Positions 1-13,170 of a stretch of 64,000 bases of DNA are shown here, piece after piece. The translations under genes were made by a program, and so were the position numbers. The stretch is taken from assembly GCA_945859605.1 (NCBI GenBank), contig OX243812.1:46061657-46125656 (forward strand). Reading direction: 5' to 3'. The notes beneath the pieces are model-generated. The model was not told the origin of the DNA. It worked only from the letters and a program-made list of their open reading frames with translations, and ran no database searches. Positions within the stretch are counted from its first letter, which is position 1, and each line of letters starts with the position of its first letter. The stretch is from Lumbricus rubellus (Eukaryota > Annelida > Clitellata > Crassiclitellata > Lumbricidae).

Positions 1-381
1 CGAGCAACGACAGGTTGTTCCATACGGTAAGGTTACATTGTGAATGCATAAATATAAATAAGGAGTCCATGCAGTGAAGCAATGCATTAGCAGGTAATTA
101 TTCCACCGAATGGACTAATTCGAATTACATGTACGTGGCTGAAATGGCAGAGTCAGCTTCCTATATATGCTTCCTATAATGCTATAGAAACTATACAAGG
201 AGAAAGAGAGCGACTCCTATTTCTTATTCAATGTCAGAAGTCATCGTATTCTGCTGCAGAAGACCGTCGTGTACGAGTCAATGCTTATTATGTAATAAAG
301 GTCAAAGGTCGTTTATACCTACGACTCTATACAACTGGATAATATATATTTATGTAGAACTACTATTACTATTATATGCAG
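1..381. other. No recognisable feature
   Basis: AT-rich non-coding DNA. I see no open frame with family resemblance, no RNA gene and no repeat structure here. Confidence 0.5.
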
Positions 382-580
382 CGGCGCTCTTTCTCAGTGG
401 CTGGTCGTAGAACCTGGAATGAGTTCCCTGTTGCACTCCACCTTGTGCCTAGAGGTCACACCACTATAAGCCTTTCTCGCTTAAAAACTGCCTTATTTAG
501 CCGTTGTTCGACTGGGGCGCTTCTGAGTAGTTTACCTTGAAGGTGCGCTATATGAAAAGTCAACAATAATAATTAATAAC
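382..580 (+). pseudogene. 3' end of a non-LTR retrotransposon (RT C-terminal tail)
   Basis: One frame from 382 to the stop at 538-540 encodes 52 residues with the layout typical of the extreme C-terminus of CR1/L2/Jockey-like reverse transcriptases: FSVAGRRTWNEFP, then a loop, then RLKTALF. The DNA after the stop (AAGGTGCGCTATATGAAA, then AT-rich) resembles the GCGCTATATAAA tail of such elements. Everything upstream of the tail is missing, so this is a 5'-truncated dead copy. The same motif order recurs at 16,797. The class is inferred from the motif pattern alone. Confidence 0.6.
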
Positions 581-2708
581 TGGATAGTCAGAAGAGTGTA
601 TTTGTAGATCTGTTTCCTCTTTTAAGAATATTATGGCTCTATATTTTGTTAAGATATAGAGTCTACGAGACATGGTAAAATACCTGCAGGCAAAGGACGA
701 GGAGATCGTTACAAATGGCTTGTGACGTGACATTGGTACTCAAGTCACAATCAGTGGCCATGACAGACCCTCAACACCTCCGTTGTGCACGGATCGCAAG
801 CCATTTTAGATTTCGCTGCTCTGTCTATTACATTATAGCAACCGTCACCTATAGGCCTAATTGCCAAAACAAGAAACTCCCTAAATAAGTCACGAAGACT
901 ACTTAACTATACATGTGACCAAAAATAGGTGACGATAACAATCCTATATGTACATGAATTTCGAATTCGAATGCGGAGACTGAAAAGGCACAATAGTCAT
1001 CAATCGTGGTTGTCTTCAAGGAGTCTGGTGACTTGATAAACGAGGCATTATTGCTGCAGAGGTCCAGTGATCGATCCCTGTGATCGATGCCGATACACGG
1101 GCGAGACGTAGAATCGTGGTCGAGCGTTGAGAATAATTCGAGACGCTATCGGGAGCGATTTATTTCGACGTAATTAGTTATTGATTGGTCTGAGCGAAAT
1201 TCGGTCGCAGACCCAGCGTTTAATGAGGCGTAAAATAGAAGCCTCAGCGCACGATACAATTGCTAGCGTTGACACTACATTAATAATTAGCGAATCAGCG
1301 TTGAATGCGAGAGGGAAGATGGATGCGAAGTTAGCCGTCTCGACGTGTAGTCTCCTCGTGTAATGAAACCACATCTCGGCTAATAATTCATTTTGATAAA
1401 GATATAATTATTGTTAAGCTGCTATTCTGTTTGTGTGTTGTGTGTTCAGGATGGGCAACATGATAGCATTACCGATGCGATTGTGATGAAGAAATTGGAT
1501 TTGCTTGCGGTGTAACGAACCTATTCAAATGAGTTCTCGGCCAATTCGGTGTCTGCCATCATTTCACTGCAATGCGAATTGGTCAGATAAAGCTCATCTA
1601 TATATATATATGGAGTCTCGACTAATGCGATTAATTTACTTCCAGGAATAACGATTCTGCAGCATTCGTTTCACGAGATAATTATTTCTTGTGAGAAAAG
1701 CTGAACTGTTCAGGCAGAATTAGTCTTCAGCATTCGATATACATAAGCTAAATATATAAACAGCTACATGTAGACCAATACTAGAGACATCTAGCAGAAG
1801 CACAAAAAATATTGTAGACTAAAATACGATGTATAGAAACGCATCGTGTTGTTGCATTGCTGAGGTCGTTTTATCAACTGACTGATAGTCGACTTCGACC
1901 TCTGGGTCATACCCCCGAGACATTTCCTAAAAGAAGCCAGTAAGTAAATGTCTAAACACGACCTTTTAACTGCTCTATAGACTATAGAAAATCAAAAATA
2001 GAGATGCGTACAAGGCATCTATTTTCCTTCTATATTCGTATATATGCTGGATAAAATTATGTAAAGTCGCAGAAGTCGTCAGTGAAACAGATATACATGT
2101 AAGTTAGTCAAGGAAAATCTGTCGATTAAGCTAAAAAAAATATGAGTTTCAGACGATGCTTGGAATCGGATGCTATGATTATAATGCCAAGCACGAATTA
2201 AATGAGAGTTATAAGATGCAGATTAACGTTGATTATAGAGCAGAACAGGAATTAATTGTATATATTTACATTAAGAATTAATTTCATCCAAAGATGACTC
2301 AATTGATCTCTATTTACATTTGCGCATTCTTTTTTGTCCATGTTGGTGCATATAATCATATGAGGATAATTATACAGAGAAACAGAGAAAGGAACAATCT
2401 AGCATGCATTGATAGGCATTGACGTCTTAATAACCGAGAGAGATTATTTTGTGACCATTGCTCGGAAAATCGACTTTTTTGGGAAATACTTTTGTTTGGT
2501 GGTGAGAGGATATAACATTTCTTCAATACGTTTTCTCTCATTCTGTGTTTAAAATGGTTTTTTTCTTTTGAATATATTTTAGTTTTCAGGTGACTCACAC
2601 ACATGCACGCATGCAGAAGAGATCAGAGGACCCGCCTCAACCTCTGCATGCCGACTCAAGTAGAAACATGTGAGCATCGCGCGTAATTAGAAACTCGTCC
2701 GAAGACGA
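581..2708. other. No recognisable feature
   Basis: About 2.1 kb of AT-rich DNA. Small open frames up to about 80 codons occur on both strands, but none shows a motif or composition suggesting a gene. Confidence 0.4.
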
Positions 2709-2830
2709 ACGACATACATGTATACAATGTATACATGTATACAATGTATACATGTATACAATGTATACATGTCTACTCTACGTGTGTACATGTATACGTG
2801 TGTACATGTATACATGTAATGTATAGCCTA
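2709..2830. repeat. TACATGTATACAATG palindromic tandem repeat
   Basis: Alternating ACATGTATAC and AATGTATAC blocks are repeated in tandem, each built from self-complementary TACATGTA and GTATAC cores. A similar array with the unit TACAATGTACATG lies at 7,607-7,676. Confidence 0.8.
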
Positions 2831-5704
2831 CATGTACGTCGTATTGACCTACTTATACGCCGCTAAAGCGTATTGTAGAAAGGCTCAGCTTAGTTCGGAG
2901 AGTAGCAGCAAAATTTATTTAATAAGAACAAATGGGGCTGGCTGCAAAAGAAAAGTAAGAAGCAAAACTCTTCATACACTGTGGCAGTGCCAGTCTCAAG
3001 TCGGGAGAAAGAAGGAGGGTGACACTATTCATTCTTGATGTGTCGACACATGTAGTATCATTAGACAGCAACAAGCAAGTTGGACAACCTATTGTTGTAT
3101 GTTGTGTATAGTTATTTATTGTGATGTATACTTGCGCAATGCGCATCATTCACTGACGATTTATACATCGTCCCTTAATTGTGTCAAGCTCAATCTTACC
3201 TAATCTTTTCCTTTGTGTGTGTGACTGTGTGTGACTGTGTGTGTGTGAGTTTGTGTGTGAGTGTGTGAGCATGGAAGGCGAAGCAAGAGAGCATAATAGG
3301 CTATATAATTCATACGGGGACATAGAAAGAGGAGGTCAAAGCAATGAAGAGAATCAAAGATGTTGCATATAATGTAGATCTATTAATAAATTGTTGAACA
3401 TAGGTCGATTATAGTTAATCGAAGACTGGAGAGAGTTAAGCATCAATACAACAACATAACATATCGCGATATCAACATTGCAGTCAAGCTTCTTTCGAGG
3501 ATTTAAGGTTGGCCTCATCGTGCAACCTAGCTCCTTCGTCTATAATTTTTATAACGTGTCTAAACCTCGTCTTTTGTGTTTACGCTCATAGTCATCTCGT
3601 CCGTCCGTTGTGTGTTATCGCACGCGCACATTATATATTATATATATATATACATGTGTGTGTGTGCGAAGTGTGCACAGACACACAGTCACAGTCATGT
3701 GTGCACACACATCGTATAACCATATAAGCACACGTAGACGTGCATATAATGTATACGGTGTAAACAAACCATTCCAGGAAGCTCTTCAAAGCCTGCAGTT
3801 ACCTCTGTCGAACGATTATGGTTGTGCCAGTTTTGACAGAAAATGATCGGATAACGATGATATAGTCTACTATGAATCGTATACATGAACAGCTGTACTG
3901 TAGTCTCCATCTGTACTCCGAATATTTTCTTTTTGCTATCCGAAATATTCTTCGTCGCCATCCACTTCCAGCCCTGGTCAACTTTCAAGAACTAGACCTA
4001 TAAATATATAGGCTACATAGTACATAGTTTAATGACAAATTATAATACTCCGGCACCTCTTCTCTTATCCAATTTATTTTATTGTGCATTATATGAACCC
4101 ACATATAGGAACCTTGAATAAGTCCTTAATTCACTCGCAATTGCCCATGCGCTTCGGCGTGACACTTCGATTCAGTGATCGCAAAAGTCTTAAAAGAGGA
4201 AGAACTGGTATCCCAGGCAACGCTTTTAATCCCATCAATCAATCACTGTTTTAGAGAGAATGTTCCAGCAGAAATAACAGTTCCTATATATAGTGCACCT
4301 TCACAATTAGATCTACTGTATGTCGATGTCAATTTCAGATGCATTGACTGTCACATGTAATTCCTGTCAATTAGAGGATCATCAGGAATTCTTTCAAGCA
4401 AGAATGCAGAAGAGAGAATAAGACGTGATACCAATCATAATGACACGCCATTTATGTTGCATGAAATTTAACTGATAATATAATAATTATTTTTATCCTC
4501 TGCAGATGAAATATCATGTAACACTCAGGAAACCATGGAGCAGCAGTGAACCTGCAGATGGTCTGCATTAAGGAACTGACCGTTTTGACCGGTGGTATAA
4601 ATGCTGTGGAGGTATACAAGGAGATCATTGCTCATCGTTACTGGCATCTTCACATATACCATTTCATTGTGGTCCAACTGCAATGACTCTAAACCCGTTC
4701 TTTGCAGTCGGTTTAGAATTTAACTGATAATGGCAGTAACGGTCGATCGAGTCCTGGACCCACGAGTCAAAGAACTTAATTAAACATCTAGAATGTCCAT
4801 CTATAGATTAGATATATTGTACAATAAAACATCCCGGTCTTTCTTTCATTCATTCTAAGAGGACTGGAGGAAAAATGTCAGTTGAAGTTATCCAAACATC
4901 CAGGGTTTGAAGGCAGGTTTCGACGAAGACCATTGATGATCGGTAGAAGACTAACTTGTTGCCTTGTTACGACGTTCAAATAATATCAGCGACAACCTCG
5001 GTCCGCATCGCATATAATGCCATATACACTTATACTGCAGCATTCGAGGCTATATTATAGATGCTATCGTATACATGTACATGCCTTCATCGAACTTGGC
5101 TTCGATTGAATTCAACCGAAATCAAGCTCGGTCCTACTTATTTCTATGAAATCAATGAGTTTAGTTCATTTATCCTCTGCACCTGCTGCACCTGATATCG
5201 TTAATTCACAGAAGCACGCAGAACCTCTTAATATATATATATATATATATAAAATGTATATATATATATCAATAGTCATATTCTGTGTCAATATATGCGC
5301 TTGAAATGTCTAGTTCGTAACATAATTTTAGTGCAAGCAATTTCAATTATTGGAACACAAACACCACATAACACAGCAATGCAATTCTATCCAAGGAAGC
5401 AAACTAGAGATGGTATAAGGACATCAGGAGGATTCGAACCGGTAACTGGAGAGGATGTTGCAGCTGCTGCTTTCCATGCATCTAAGAATACGATGCTATA
5501 CAAATATATATTGGTGAACGGTCATTAATGCACCGGCGTTGGTTGCCATGCCAACCGCCTGCAATAAAACAAGGAGAATATCTGCACATGCTAAAGCTTT
5601 TATAAGTTAAGCGTCAGGTCGGGACCCAGCCAGGCATTCCTGCATAGTGGCATATAGGCAGACAGACAGACATACATATTGACATATCGCACACAAAGAG
5701 TCAG
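2831..5704. other. Non-coding DNA with short microsatellites
   Basis: An impure GT tract lies near 3,217-3,270 and an AT tract near 5,231-5,268. I see no gene, RNA or mobile element in the rest of this stretch. Confidence 0.4.
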
Positions 5705-5705
5705 A

Positions 5706-5757
5706 GGGAGGGAGAGAGAGACAGAGAGAGACAGAGAGACAGAGGAGAGAGAGAGAT

Positions 5758-5853
<96 letters not shown>

Positions 5854-5896
5854 AGAAAGAGAAAGAGACAGAGACAGAGAAAGAGAAGGAGAAGAG

Positions 5897-5990
<94 letters not shown>
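5706..5990. repeat. (GA)n microsatellite
   Basis: About 285 bp of nearly pure GA dinucleotide with GACAGA and GAAA interruptions in the middle. Serine/leucine-rich open frames on the other strand are artefacts of the repeat. Confidence 0.95.
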
Positions 5991-5992
<2 letters not shown>

Positions 5993-5994
<2 letters not shown>

Positions 5995-6783
5995 AAAGCA
6001 AAAACAGACACGCAGGTGGAGCCTGGATGACTATATGCATTATATGAATGACATGCCTAATTTCCAGCAGGCTTTGTTTACGAAGGTATATGCCAGGGTG
6101 CTAGATTATATCTCACGACTCCATTAGCAGTAGACAGACAAACAGACGAAATGAAACAAATAAACAACAGAAGGCCCCGAAATATGAGAAACCACAGAGC
6201 TAGAGGATGAGAACAGAAACGAGGAAGAGGGAGGGAGGGAAGGGGAGGGAGGGAAAAATGGAGAGAGGGAGGAAGCGAACAAAGAAGGCGGAGATCTAAT
6301 CAACCCGAGGAAAGGAATGATTGTGGGTGCGGATAAGATGGATGTGGGATGAGGGGATGAGAAGGAGGAAGTGGAAGGGAAGGGAGGGAAAAGAGGAAGA
6401 TACAGGCGAGACAGGTCGAGACAGCTGGAAATGGAGTGAATGGGAAAAGGACGAAGACAAGAGGCAGAGTAAGACGGGTGGGAAAAGAGTCCGAAGCGGA
6501 GAGGAGGAAGACGAGAAGGCTGCAGACCGGAAAACGCATACCGAGAAGCAGAGAAGCAGAGATATAGGAAGCCATGCAGAGAGACAAGAGTGTGAGTCGA
6601 CCGTACAAAGAGACTGTCTTGATGCGCAAATTGGCCGCCGACTCGTTTTCAAAGAGCGCTGCCGCTGCTGTGTCGATAAACGCATGTGACGTGATAAAAC
6701 GCCATAATGATGACGTTTATTAGCCGGACATGTACGGGCTTCTCGAAAACCAGGTTTTGCGTCGGACGAACAAAATGAGAGAA
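5993..6783. other. Purine-biased non-coding DNA between two microsatellites
   Basis: The plus strand is strongly purine-rich (GGGAGG, GAAGAGG) from about 6,180 to 6,600, probably old degenerate simple-sequence DNA. Open frames of 109-129 codons exist on both strands but are low-complexity and have no recognisable domain. Confidence 0.5.
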
Positions 6784-7039
6784 GGAGGAGGAGGAGGAGG
6801 AGGAGGAGGAGGAGGAGGAGGAGGAGGAGGAGGAGGAGGAGGAGGAGGAGGAGGAGGAGGAGGAGGAGGAGGAGGAGGAGGAGGAGGAGGAGGAGGAGGA
6901 GGAGGAGGAGGAGGAGGAGGAGGAGGAGGAGGAGGAGGAGGAGGAGGAGGAGGAGGAGGAGGAGGAGGAGGAGGAGGAGGAGGAGGAGGAGGAGGAGGAG
7001 GAGGAGGAGGAGGAGGAGGAGGAGGAGGAGGAGGAGGAG
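6784..7039. repeat. (GGA)n trinucleotide microsatellite, 256 bp
   Basis: About 85 uninterrupted GGA/GAG units, which would read as poly-Gly on plus and poly-Pro on minus. It is a polypurine:polypyrimidine mirror-type tract. No gene structure surrounds it. Confidence 0.97.
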
Positions 7040-7326
7040 TTATAGGATATGATTGACGCGCCTTAATTTGCATCACAGCGACGACGACGACGTCGTATGC
7101 CTTTCTTCCTACTGTACCCAGTGTTGTTGTTGTTGCTGCAGTGACCCATATTAGACGTTCATCTACATGACTGTATATTGTCGAGGGATGCAGAGTAATT
7201 TCGCAATAGATGCCGTCAGATTCGATGCTGCATTGCTCGCGTTCATCAGAGTTGATTGGACGATGGCCAGAAATATGAAGACTGACTGCTACTGAGTTTA
7301 TCATAACGAGTAGTAACTGTAGTAAG

Positions 7327-7485
7327 CAGTGGCGTAGCCAGGGACTTCTGATGGGGGGGGAGTTATGGCCGGATGCTTATTTTTCTTATATAATTGAACA
7401 AATAACCTTTAAAAGTCGTTTTTCCTATGCCAATAGGGGTGGGTTCCTCAGGTTATCCCCCAACGCCCCCTTGGTTACGCCACTG
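7327..7485. mobile_element. 159-bp hAT-type MITE
   Basis: It starts CAGTGGCGTAGCCAGG and ends CTTGGTTACGCCACTG, inverted repeats of the widespread hAT-family terminus. The 8 bases before (GTAGTAAG) and after (GTAGTATA) agree in the first six, an aged 8-bp target duplication. It is too short to encode a transposase. Confidence 0.85.
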
Positions 7486-7606
7486 GTAGTATAGGCACTA
7501 GTGACTAGTGACTAGGCAACTGAACTGATAATCAGTAGACATAGTATAGGAGAAGGAAGAGGAAGAGGAGGAAGAGGAGATGAAACTGATGCTAGCCTGA
7601 GTAGTT

Positions 7607-7676
7607 ACATGTACAATGTACATGTACAATGTACAATGTACATGTACAATGTACAATGTACATGTACAATGTACAT
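7607..7676. repeat. TACAATGTACATG palindromic tandem repeat
   Basis: Alternating TACATG and TACAATG blocks built from self-complementary TACATGTA and TGTACA cores. Compare the array at 2,709-2,830. Confidence 0.85.
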
Positions 7677-7830
7677 GGCATTGTATAAAATTAAGAATTT
7701 TACGATTACATTGATGTCGAGACGGAGTCAACACAAGCACTAGGATAATTATGAACCAAAATAATTATTATTATGCGTCCAAAATCGCCAATATTTCTTG
7801 TAACAGGTGGTGCTGGTGCACAATGGCTGT

Positions 7831-8277
7831 CATAGTTCTATGCGTACGCGTACCTTATATAAGGTACGCGTATAATACGTGCGTACCTTTCAAATAATAA
7901 AATACGCGTATGGTACGCGTATTTTATTTCTGAGTATTATTATATGTCAGTGTTTTGACGCTTCACCGATATTAACGTATTTATGTTAGCCTATCATAAA
8001 AGTTTGTTGTAAGTTACCTGTTACCTATTTAGCAATTTTAGCCTATATCAAGTGACCAAGGTAGTGTTAAGTAGTTTTTTACATTTTAATAAAAACTTCG
8101 TGATAGCACCATATGTAATGTTTCATGCACAAATGCACAATGACTTATAGCATGTGCCACGGTTAAGTGTTGTACCGTACCTTTTACACCTTTTACGTAC
8201 CCTTCAATAAGGTACGTTAAAATACGCACGTACCTTTCAAAGAATAAAATATGTACCATACGTACCCTCGAACTATG
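7831..8277 (+). mobile_element. hAT-like MITE, copy A
   Basis: A 447-bp element with inverted termini (CATAGTTC...GAACTATG), followed inside by long imperfect inverted GGTACGCGTAT-type blocks. An exact 8-bp target duplication ATGGCTGT flanks it at 7,823-7,830 and 8,278-8,285. It has no coding capacity. A related copy in the opposite orientation lies at 53,891-54,335 with its own different exact 8-bp duplication, which fixes both boundaries. The 8-bp duplication points to the hAT superfamily; that assignment is inference. Confidence 0.9.
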
Positions 8278-8354
8278 ATGGCTGTTGCACTGTGTTGCAG
8301 TGTTGCTATAGTTGTTATTGCTGTTTGTTGTCGTTTGTTGTTGCTGTTGTTTTC

Positions 8355-8416
<62 letters not shown>

Positions 8417-8435
8417 CGACGACGATGATGATGAT
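8355..8435. repeat. (GAT)n microsatellite
   Basis: GAT trinucleotides with a short GAC interruption near the right end, immediately after a TTG/TGC-rich stretch. Confidence 0.95.
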
Positions 8436-10613
8436 CAACTTTTGTGTATTGTATGTGTACGGGTTCACAACGACTTTTGAAAAGTCTTAGAGTGCACAAC
8501 CGAACCTGCCTAGGGGCAGAGAACCAGAAGAAAGAAGGGTTTAGGATTAGAATTAGTTAGCACTGTATATAAGTTTATGATGGGACGTACAGTTGAGAAC
8601 GAGAGACTCATGCAACAGTGTAGGCCTATAGTCCTTCAGAAACGTCTATGTGTAGAAATGTAGCAGTAAGCCTTCTTGCTGGCGTTGGCCTAAGACTGTC
8701 CGGGTTCTTTGGCAAGTAACCTATATAATTTATATCATTTAGTAAGTTACATTAGAAACTGATGCATTGCAGTTGCAGTTATTACGCACAAGAAAAACCT
8801 ACACTCAGTATTTTGACACTGCATAAATAAATTACCGAAAGAGACTTCAGGTAGGCCTACGCCATCCAAAAACAGAGCGTCTGTACAAATAATAGTACCG
8901 TATGCCTTCCTTCCGAAACCGAGTCTTCAACACTGTTGTTGGTAAAATATGACAAGTATGCAGCGACCATGACTTCGGCGTTCCATAGTATGGACCGCCG
9001 CCGACACATCGCCATCGGTGCAACTGCACAGAGAGGGAAGATCTGAGACTGATCTGGGTCAAGAAGCAGAAGCGGCGTTTAGATATATGATGATGATGTC
9101 AATCGGCATCCAACGGATATTAATGTATGCACGTTATATCTTTTGATGTCCATAACTGATACTGATATTGATTTCATGATCCGCAGCTGCATTAAACATT
9201 ATATAGACGACGGACAATGTTGAGTCCCAGCGGTAAATATATATGAATCTTTTAGGACTTATAGACTCTGTCGTCAGCTGTTGAAACCATGCTAGACAGG
9301 TTTCCTAATTAGATCATGTCATCGCTGGAGTTATGTTTCCATCCACAAGACACATTACGGCTGCCATGGCGCTAATGCTAATACCGCGAGCAAGCACATG
9401 TATGCAGCGTAGCCTACACTTCACAATAGCACATGACAAAACTTCTATGCTGCATTGGCTAAATTATTAAGTACCGTACCAACCTTTGCTAGACACCTGT
9501 GTCTGATATATAAAGCATCAACATTGCTACACAAAACTAGGTCGAACAACACAACAAAAAGGCTTTATACTGTGGTTCAGAAGACTAATTTAAAAGACCT
9601 GCGTAAAAACCAACAATAATAAATAGCCTACGTGTCTTAATATGCCAACTGCCCCGAGCTTGTCTTTGAAATTGCTGAGCGTTTAAACCGAAACTTACAT
9701 CATATATATCAGATTAAGATCCAAACCATATAAGTCAGTGAAGATAGAGTAGCAGACTGCAGTGGTGAGCATAAACTTTGAAAAATTATATCCTATTATT
9801 ATTGAGAAACAAATAATATTATTATGTGACCTACAAGACAGATCGAAAAATATACAGCTTAGAAATTACAGATTCTGGTTCCGACAACCGAACCACCGAG
9901 AAACATAAAATTGTTCAACCAGATCACGCTTTGATTTAGACATAACTCAAAACGAGTAACAGACTGATGCGATTGTGTCTCTGCAGATAACCGGGGGTCA
10001 TCAAGACATCCACGGTATTATATGACCACTTTATGTGTAGAGAATTGGAACTAGGAAAGCTATTTCTTCAGATGGAACTCATACGTGTATATTAAACATG
10101 TACCATATAAGGATATGCCAAATCGGTATGAGCGACGAACAGCATTTGTTCCATTCACTTTTCATGCAGGCTCAGTTTTACATCGTTAAAGTCACTTACA
10201 TTAGGCTTATTTCAGCAAGGGAAGACAGACGTTGAAATATTCAAGCAGTCTCTGAAAGTCAATTAAAAGGTTACTGGAGGAGAGGATGAATGTTGCTGAA
10301 AATGTGTTCTCAAGCAAAGTTTGTCTGACGGCCAGGTTATACTGTAATACACTAAGGCTAAGATAGAGAACATCACATGATTTAGCACGGTAGTCGGAAT
10401 AGGTAATGTGAACGTACATGTATGCATACATTTCCGGATGCAGCACATTTTAATAAGGAAATGCCTTCGACGGAGCAAGATTCTGACAAATAATTATGGT
10501 CAATGTATTTCATTAGGTTGAAGCCACGTATCACTTAGCGCGAGTATTTTTTCATATTAATGAATGTCCACAGAGCAAGTAGCCCAATACAGAGCGGCAA
10601 GGTTGGTTCTTCA
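8436..10613. other. No recognisable feature
   Basis: About 2.2 kb with no credible coding frame or repeat. Host palindrome TAGGCCTA variants occur near 8,627 and 8,850. The phrase CGAACCTGCCT near 8,500 recurs near 44,655, perhaps a fragment of an old dispersed repeat. Confidence 0.4.
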
Positions 10614-10698
10614 ACAGACAGACAGACAGAGAGACAGACAGACACAAACAGACAGACACAGACCGACAGACACAGACAGACAGATAGACAGATAGACA
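10614..10698. repeat. (CAGA)n microsatellite
   Basis: Imperfect CAGA/CAGAC tetranucleotide tract. Shorter related tracts (CAGG/CACG/CAGA) follow near 10,880-10,930. Confidence 0.9.
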
Positions 10699-11159
10699 CC
10701 GGTACACAAAGACTATTCGTACTCGAATCGCCACTAGACTTCTACGGAAGGCATCTACATACATGTATGACACGACTCAGAGCTACTGAATAAGTTAGTG
10801 TGTACTGCGCATGGCTTTCGGCCAGCGCTATAGTCAAACAGATTGGAGTTCAGGATTACGATTATGATTACTGCTACACACAGACGTGCAGGCAGGCACA
10901 CACGCACGCACGCAAGCAGACAGACAGACACAGACTGCGAACTAACGGCTACGACTTTGGAATGCCGTAGCTAATTATGTGGCCTTAATTATTTCAAATA
11001 AATAAACCACGTACACACAGCGCCTTAAAGTGTCTTTTTTTAGAAACAAGATGCAATAAATGCTGCATTGTATTAATTAGTCGAAACAGATGAAACTGGT
11101 TGAGCTCGTTTCTCACGGACGCGGCGCTTCCAATTAGCAAATTCAAATTTTTACAGACT

Positions 11160-11340
11160 GCTTGATGGGAGGGACGTGGTGGTGAAGCAGTATATTCTGT
11201 GCTCTGTAACTGAAGGGTCGCAGCTTCAAAACTACCTTAAGTCACTGCGTAGCGACCCTCGACAAGTTGCTTACCCATAATTGTGTGTGAAAAAGGCAAC
11301 TGGAAACCACCTATATAACTCATAATTATTATCATCCCAA
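11160..11340 (+). mobile_element. Possible tRNA-derived SINE
   Basis: A promoter-box-like arrangement (TGGTGAAGCAGT about 45 bases before GGTCGCAGCTTCAAAACTACC) is followed by GACAAGTTGCTTACCC. This resembles the tRNA-like head and body of invertebrate SINEs. The following 3' end runs into an ATC microsatellite. Both boxes are degenerate and no target duplication was found, so the assignment is tentative. Confidence 0.35.
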
Positions 11341-11372
11341 GAAGTTGATTGACCTGACTTCAGGCAGAGAAC

Positions 11373-11589
<217 letters not shown>

Positions 11590-12423
11590 ACTGCTTAGAA
11601 GCCCATGGTTTTCATAAGCAGGTTAGCCAATTCTAACCACTTTAGAATGATTTGTAAGTCGGTTATAACTGACTGTCGGTGATGCTCTTCTCTTGCGCTG
11701 TCTCGGTTTAAGTCCGGTATAAATATTCCAAAGGACTGAACGAACTGTATGTACATGTATCTGCCAAGCAACTATAGGCTATGCTACGGGTGCTGTATGA
11801 TGAGGCAAGTTACGTGATGCGTAGGTCTATGTATGTTTTGTATAGTCCTACCGTAAAGAGATCTATATACAGGTCAACAGATTCTACGTCGAAGTGTTGC
11901 AACTGTAGCTACATGTAATTCAGCACAGTCCACAGTCTTTTGACCATTCTGTCTATCAGACAGGGAAATAAATGAAAGAAATTTCAGCTCAGATATAGAC
12001 TCAATAGACTATTAAATAATAATAATAATAATAGTGCTGGACGCCGTTGAATAACCCAACCATTCACGCATCGAACTTTCTCATGTTTCGATGCTTCTCC
12101 GGGCAATAAATTCTAACAGCTGAAAATTTCCCAGAGCATGCATTAGCCTATCACGCAAGCTTTCCGTAGCAACTTATTAGCTTCACAATTCGTGATCCAC
12201 TGGTTTGTTACCGTGAACATTAATCGGCTGCCTTTGAGAATGTAGGCATCAGTTTGAACATTGTGCCGATACACTTTGTTAGAAAACTTTTTCATATAAC
12301 TCTGTATGGACGAACGAATTCTTTTGTAATGTGTAGGCTACGCAATCACGCTGCAGAATATGTAGAACTTGTGTATAGTAGCAGCGTTGCCAAAACGTCA
12401 AACCCATCACACCCATTCGGATG

Positions 12424-12460
<37 letters not shown>

Positions 12461-12906
12461 GAGCGTGTTGCATTATTCACTGGAAGACACGAGGACGTAG
12501 AGATGTCTCAGCTCGTTCTACAGCGGCGTGTATCTTCTTCTAAGCTTAAGTCTTAATGTCTCGTTGTTATGGGCAATCCTAGTCTTCCGACCATCGGTTC
12601 AAAGGTAATTCCACCTCAGCTGCCGCCGCTGCTGCTGTGCCTCGAATAGATAGAGCGTGGTATAATGTTTCGTTGACTCTGAGACATGAATCCGGCGACG
12701 AAGGAGGAAATTGTGATGGTTGGTAACACGAAAGAATGTTGATTCTATAATTATAGAGTCAAAGCAGACGCAGCTGCAGATCGGCTGGAATCATTACGCA
12801 GCTCCCGGTAAATTACAATGACCGAAACAACTATTAGTAGACTATAACAATGGTTTACAGCAGCAACTCCCAGCAATTTCACCGTATAATTACTATTGCA
12901 TTGTTA
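11590..12906. other. Non-coding DNA
   Basis: I see nothing identifiable apart from an AT dinucleotide tract at 12,424-12,458 and a short AAT run near 12,015. Confidence 0.4.
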
Positions 12907-13047
12907 GGTCCATGCGTTACCACATGATATATGTTTGTGTTTATAGAATGTAGCTTGAAAAGTGTTTGCAATTATTTTTACAAAAAAGTAGGTCCATGCA
13001 TAGTATATGCTTGTGTTTTGAATGTAGCTTGTAAAGTGTTTGCATTG
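12907..13047. repeat. Direct duplication of about 60-65 bp
   Basis: The segment GGTCCATGC...GAATGTAGCTTG(A/T)AAAGTGTTTGCA occurs twice in the same orientation, at about 12,907-12,971 and 12,991-13,047, separated by an A/T-rich spacer. Confidence 0.75.
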
Positions 13048-13170
13048 AGTTCCTAATTAAGATAGGCCCTTCATCTGAATATTTCCAAGAGATTGCTAAA
13101 TCCCGATTGCAAAAAATCATGATAAATCGATGGTTGCAGAACAAAAGAAGAACGCAACAAGAAAGATAAT

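Noticed and set aside
5405..5480. tRNA gene on the minus strand
   Set aside because: GGTTCGAATCC matches a B box, but there is no A box or cloverleaf at the right distance.
6720..7304. Long poly-proline / poly-glycine open frames
   Set aside because: Translation of a GGA microsatellite with no gene context.
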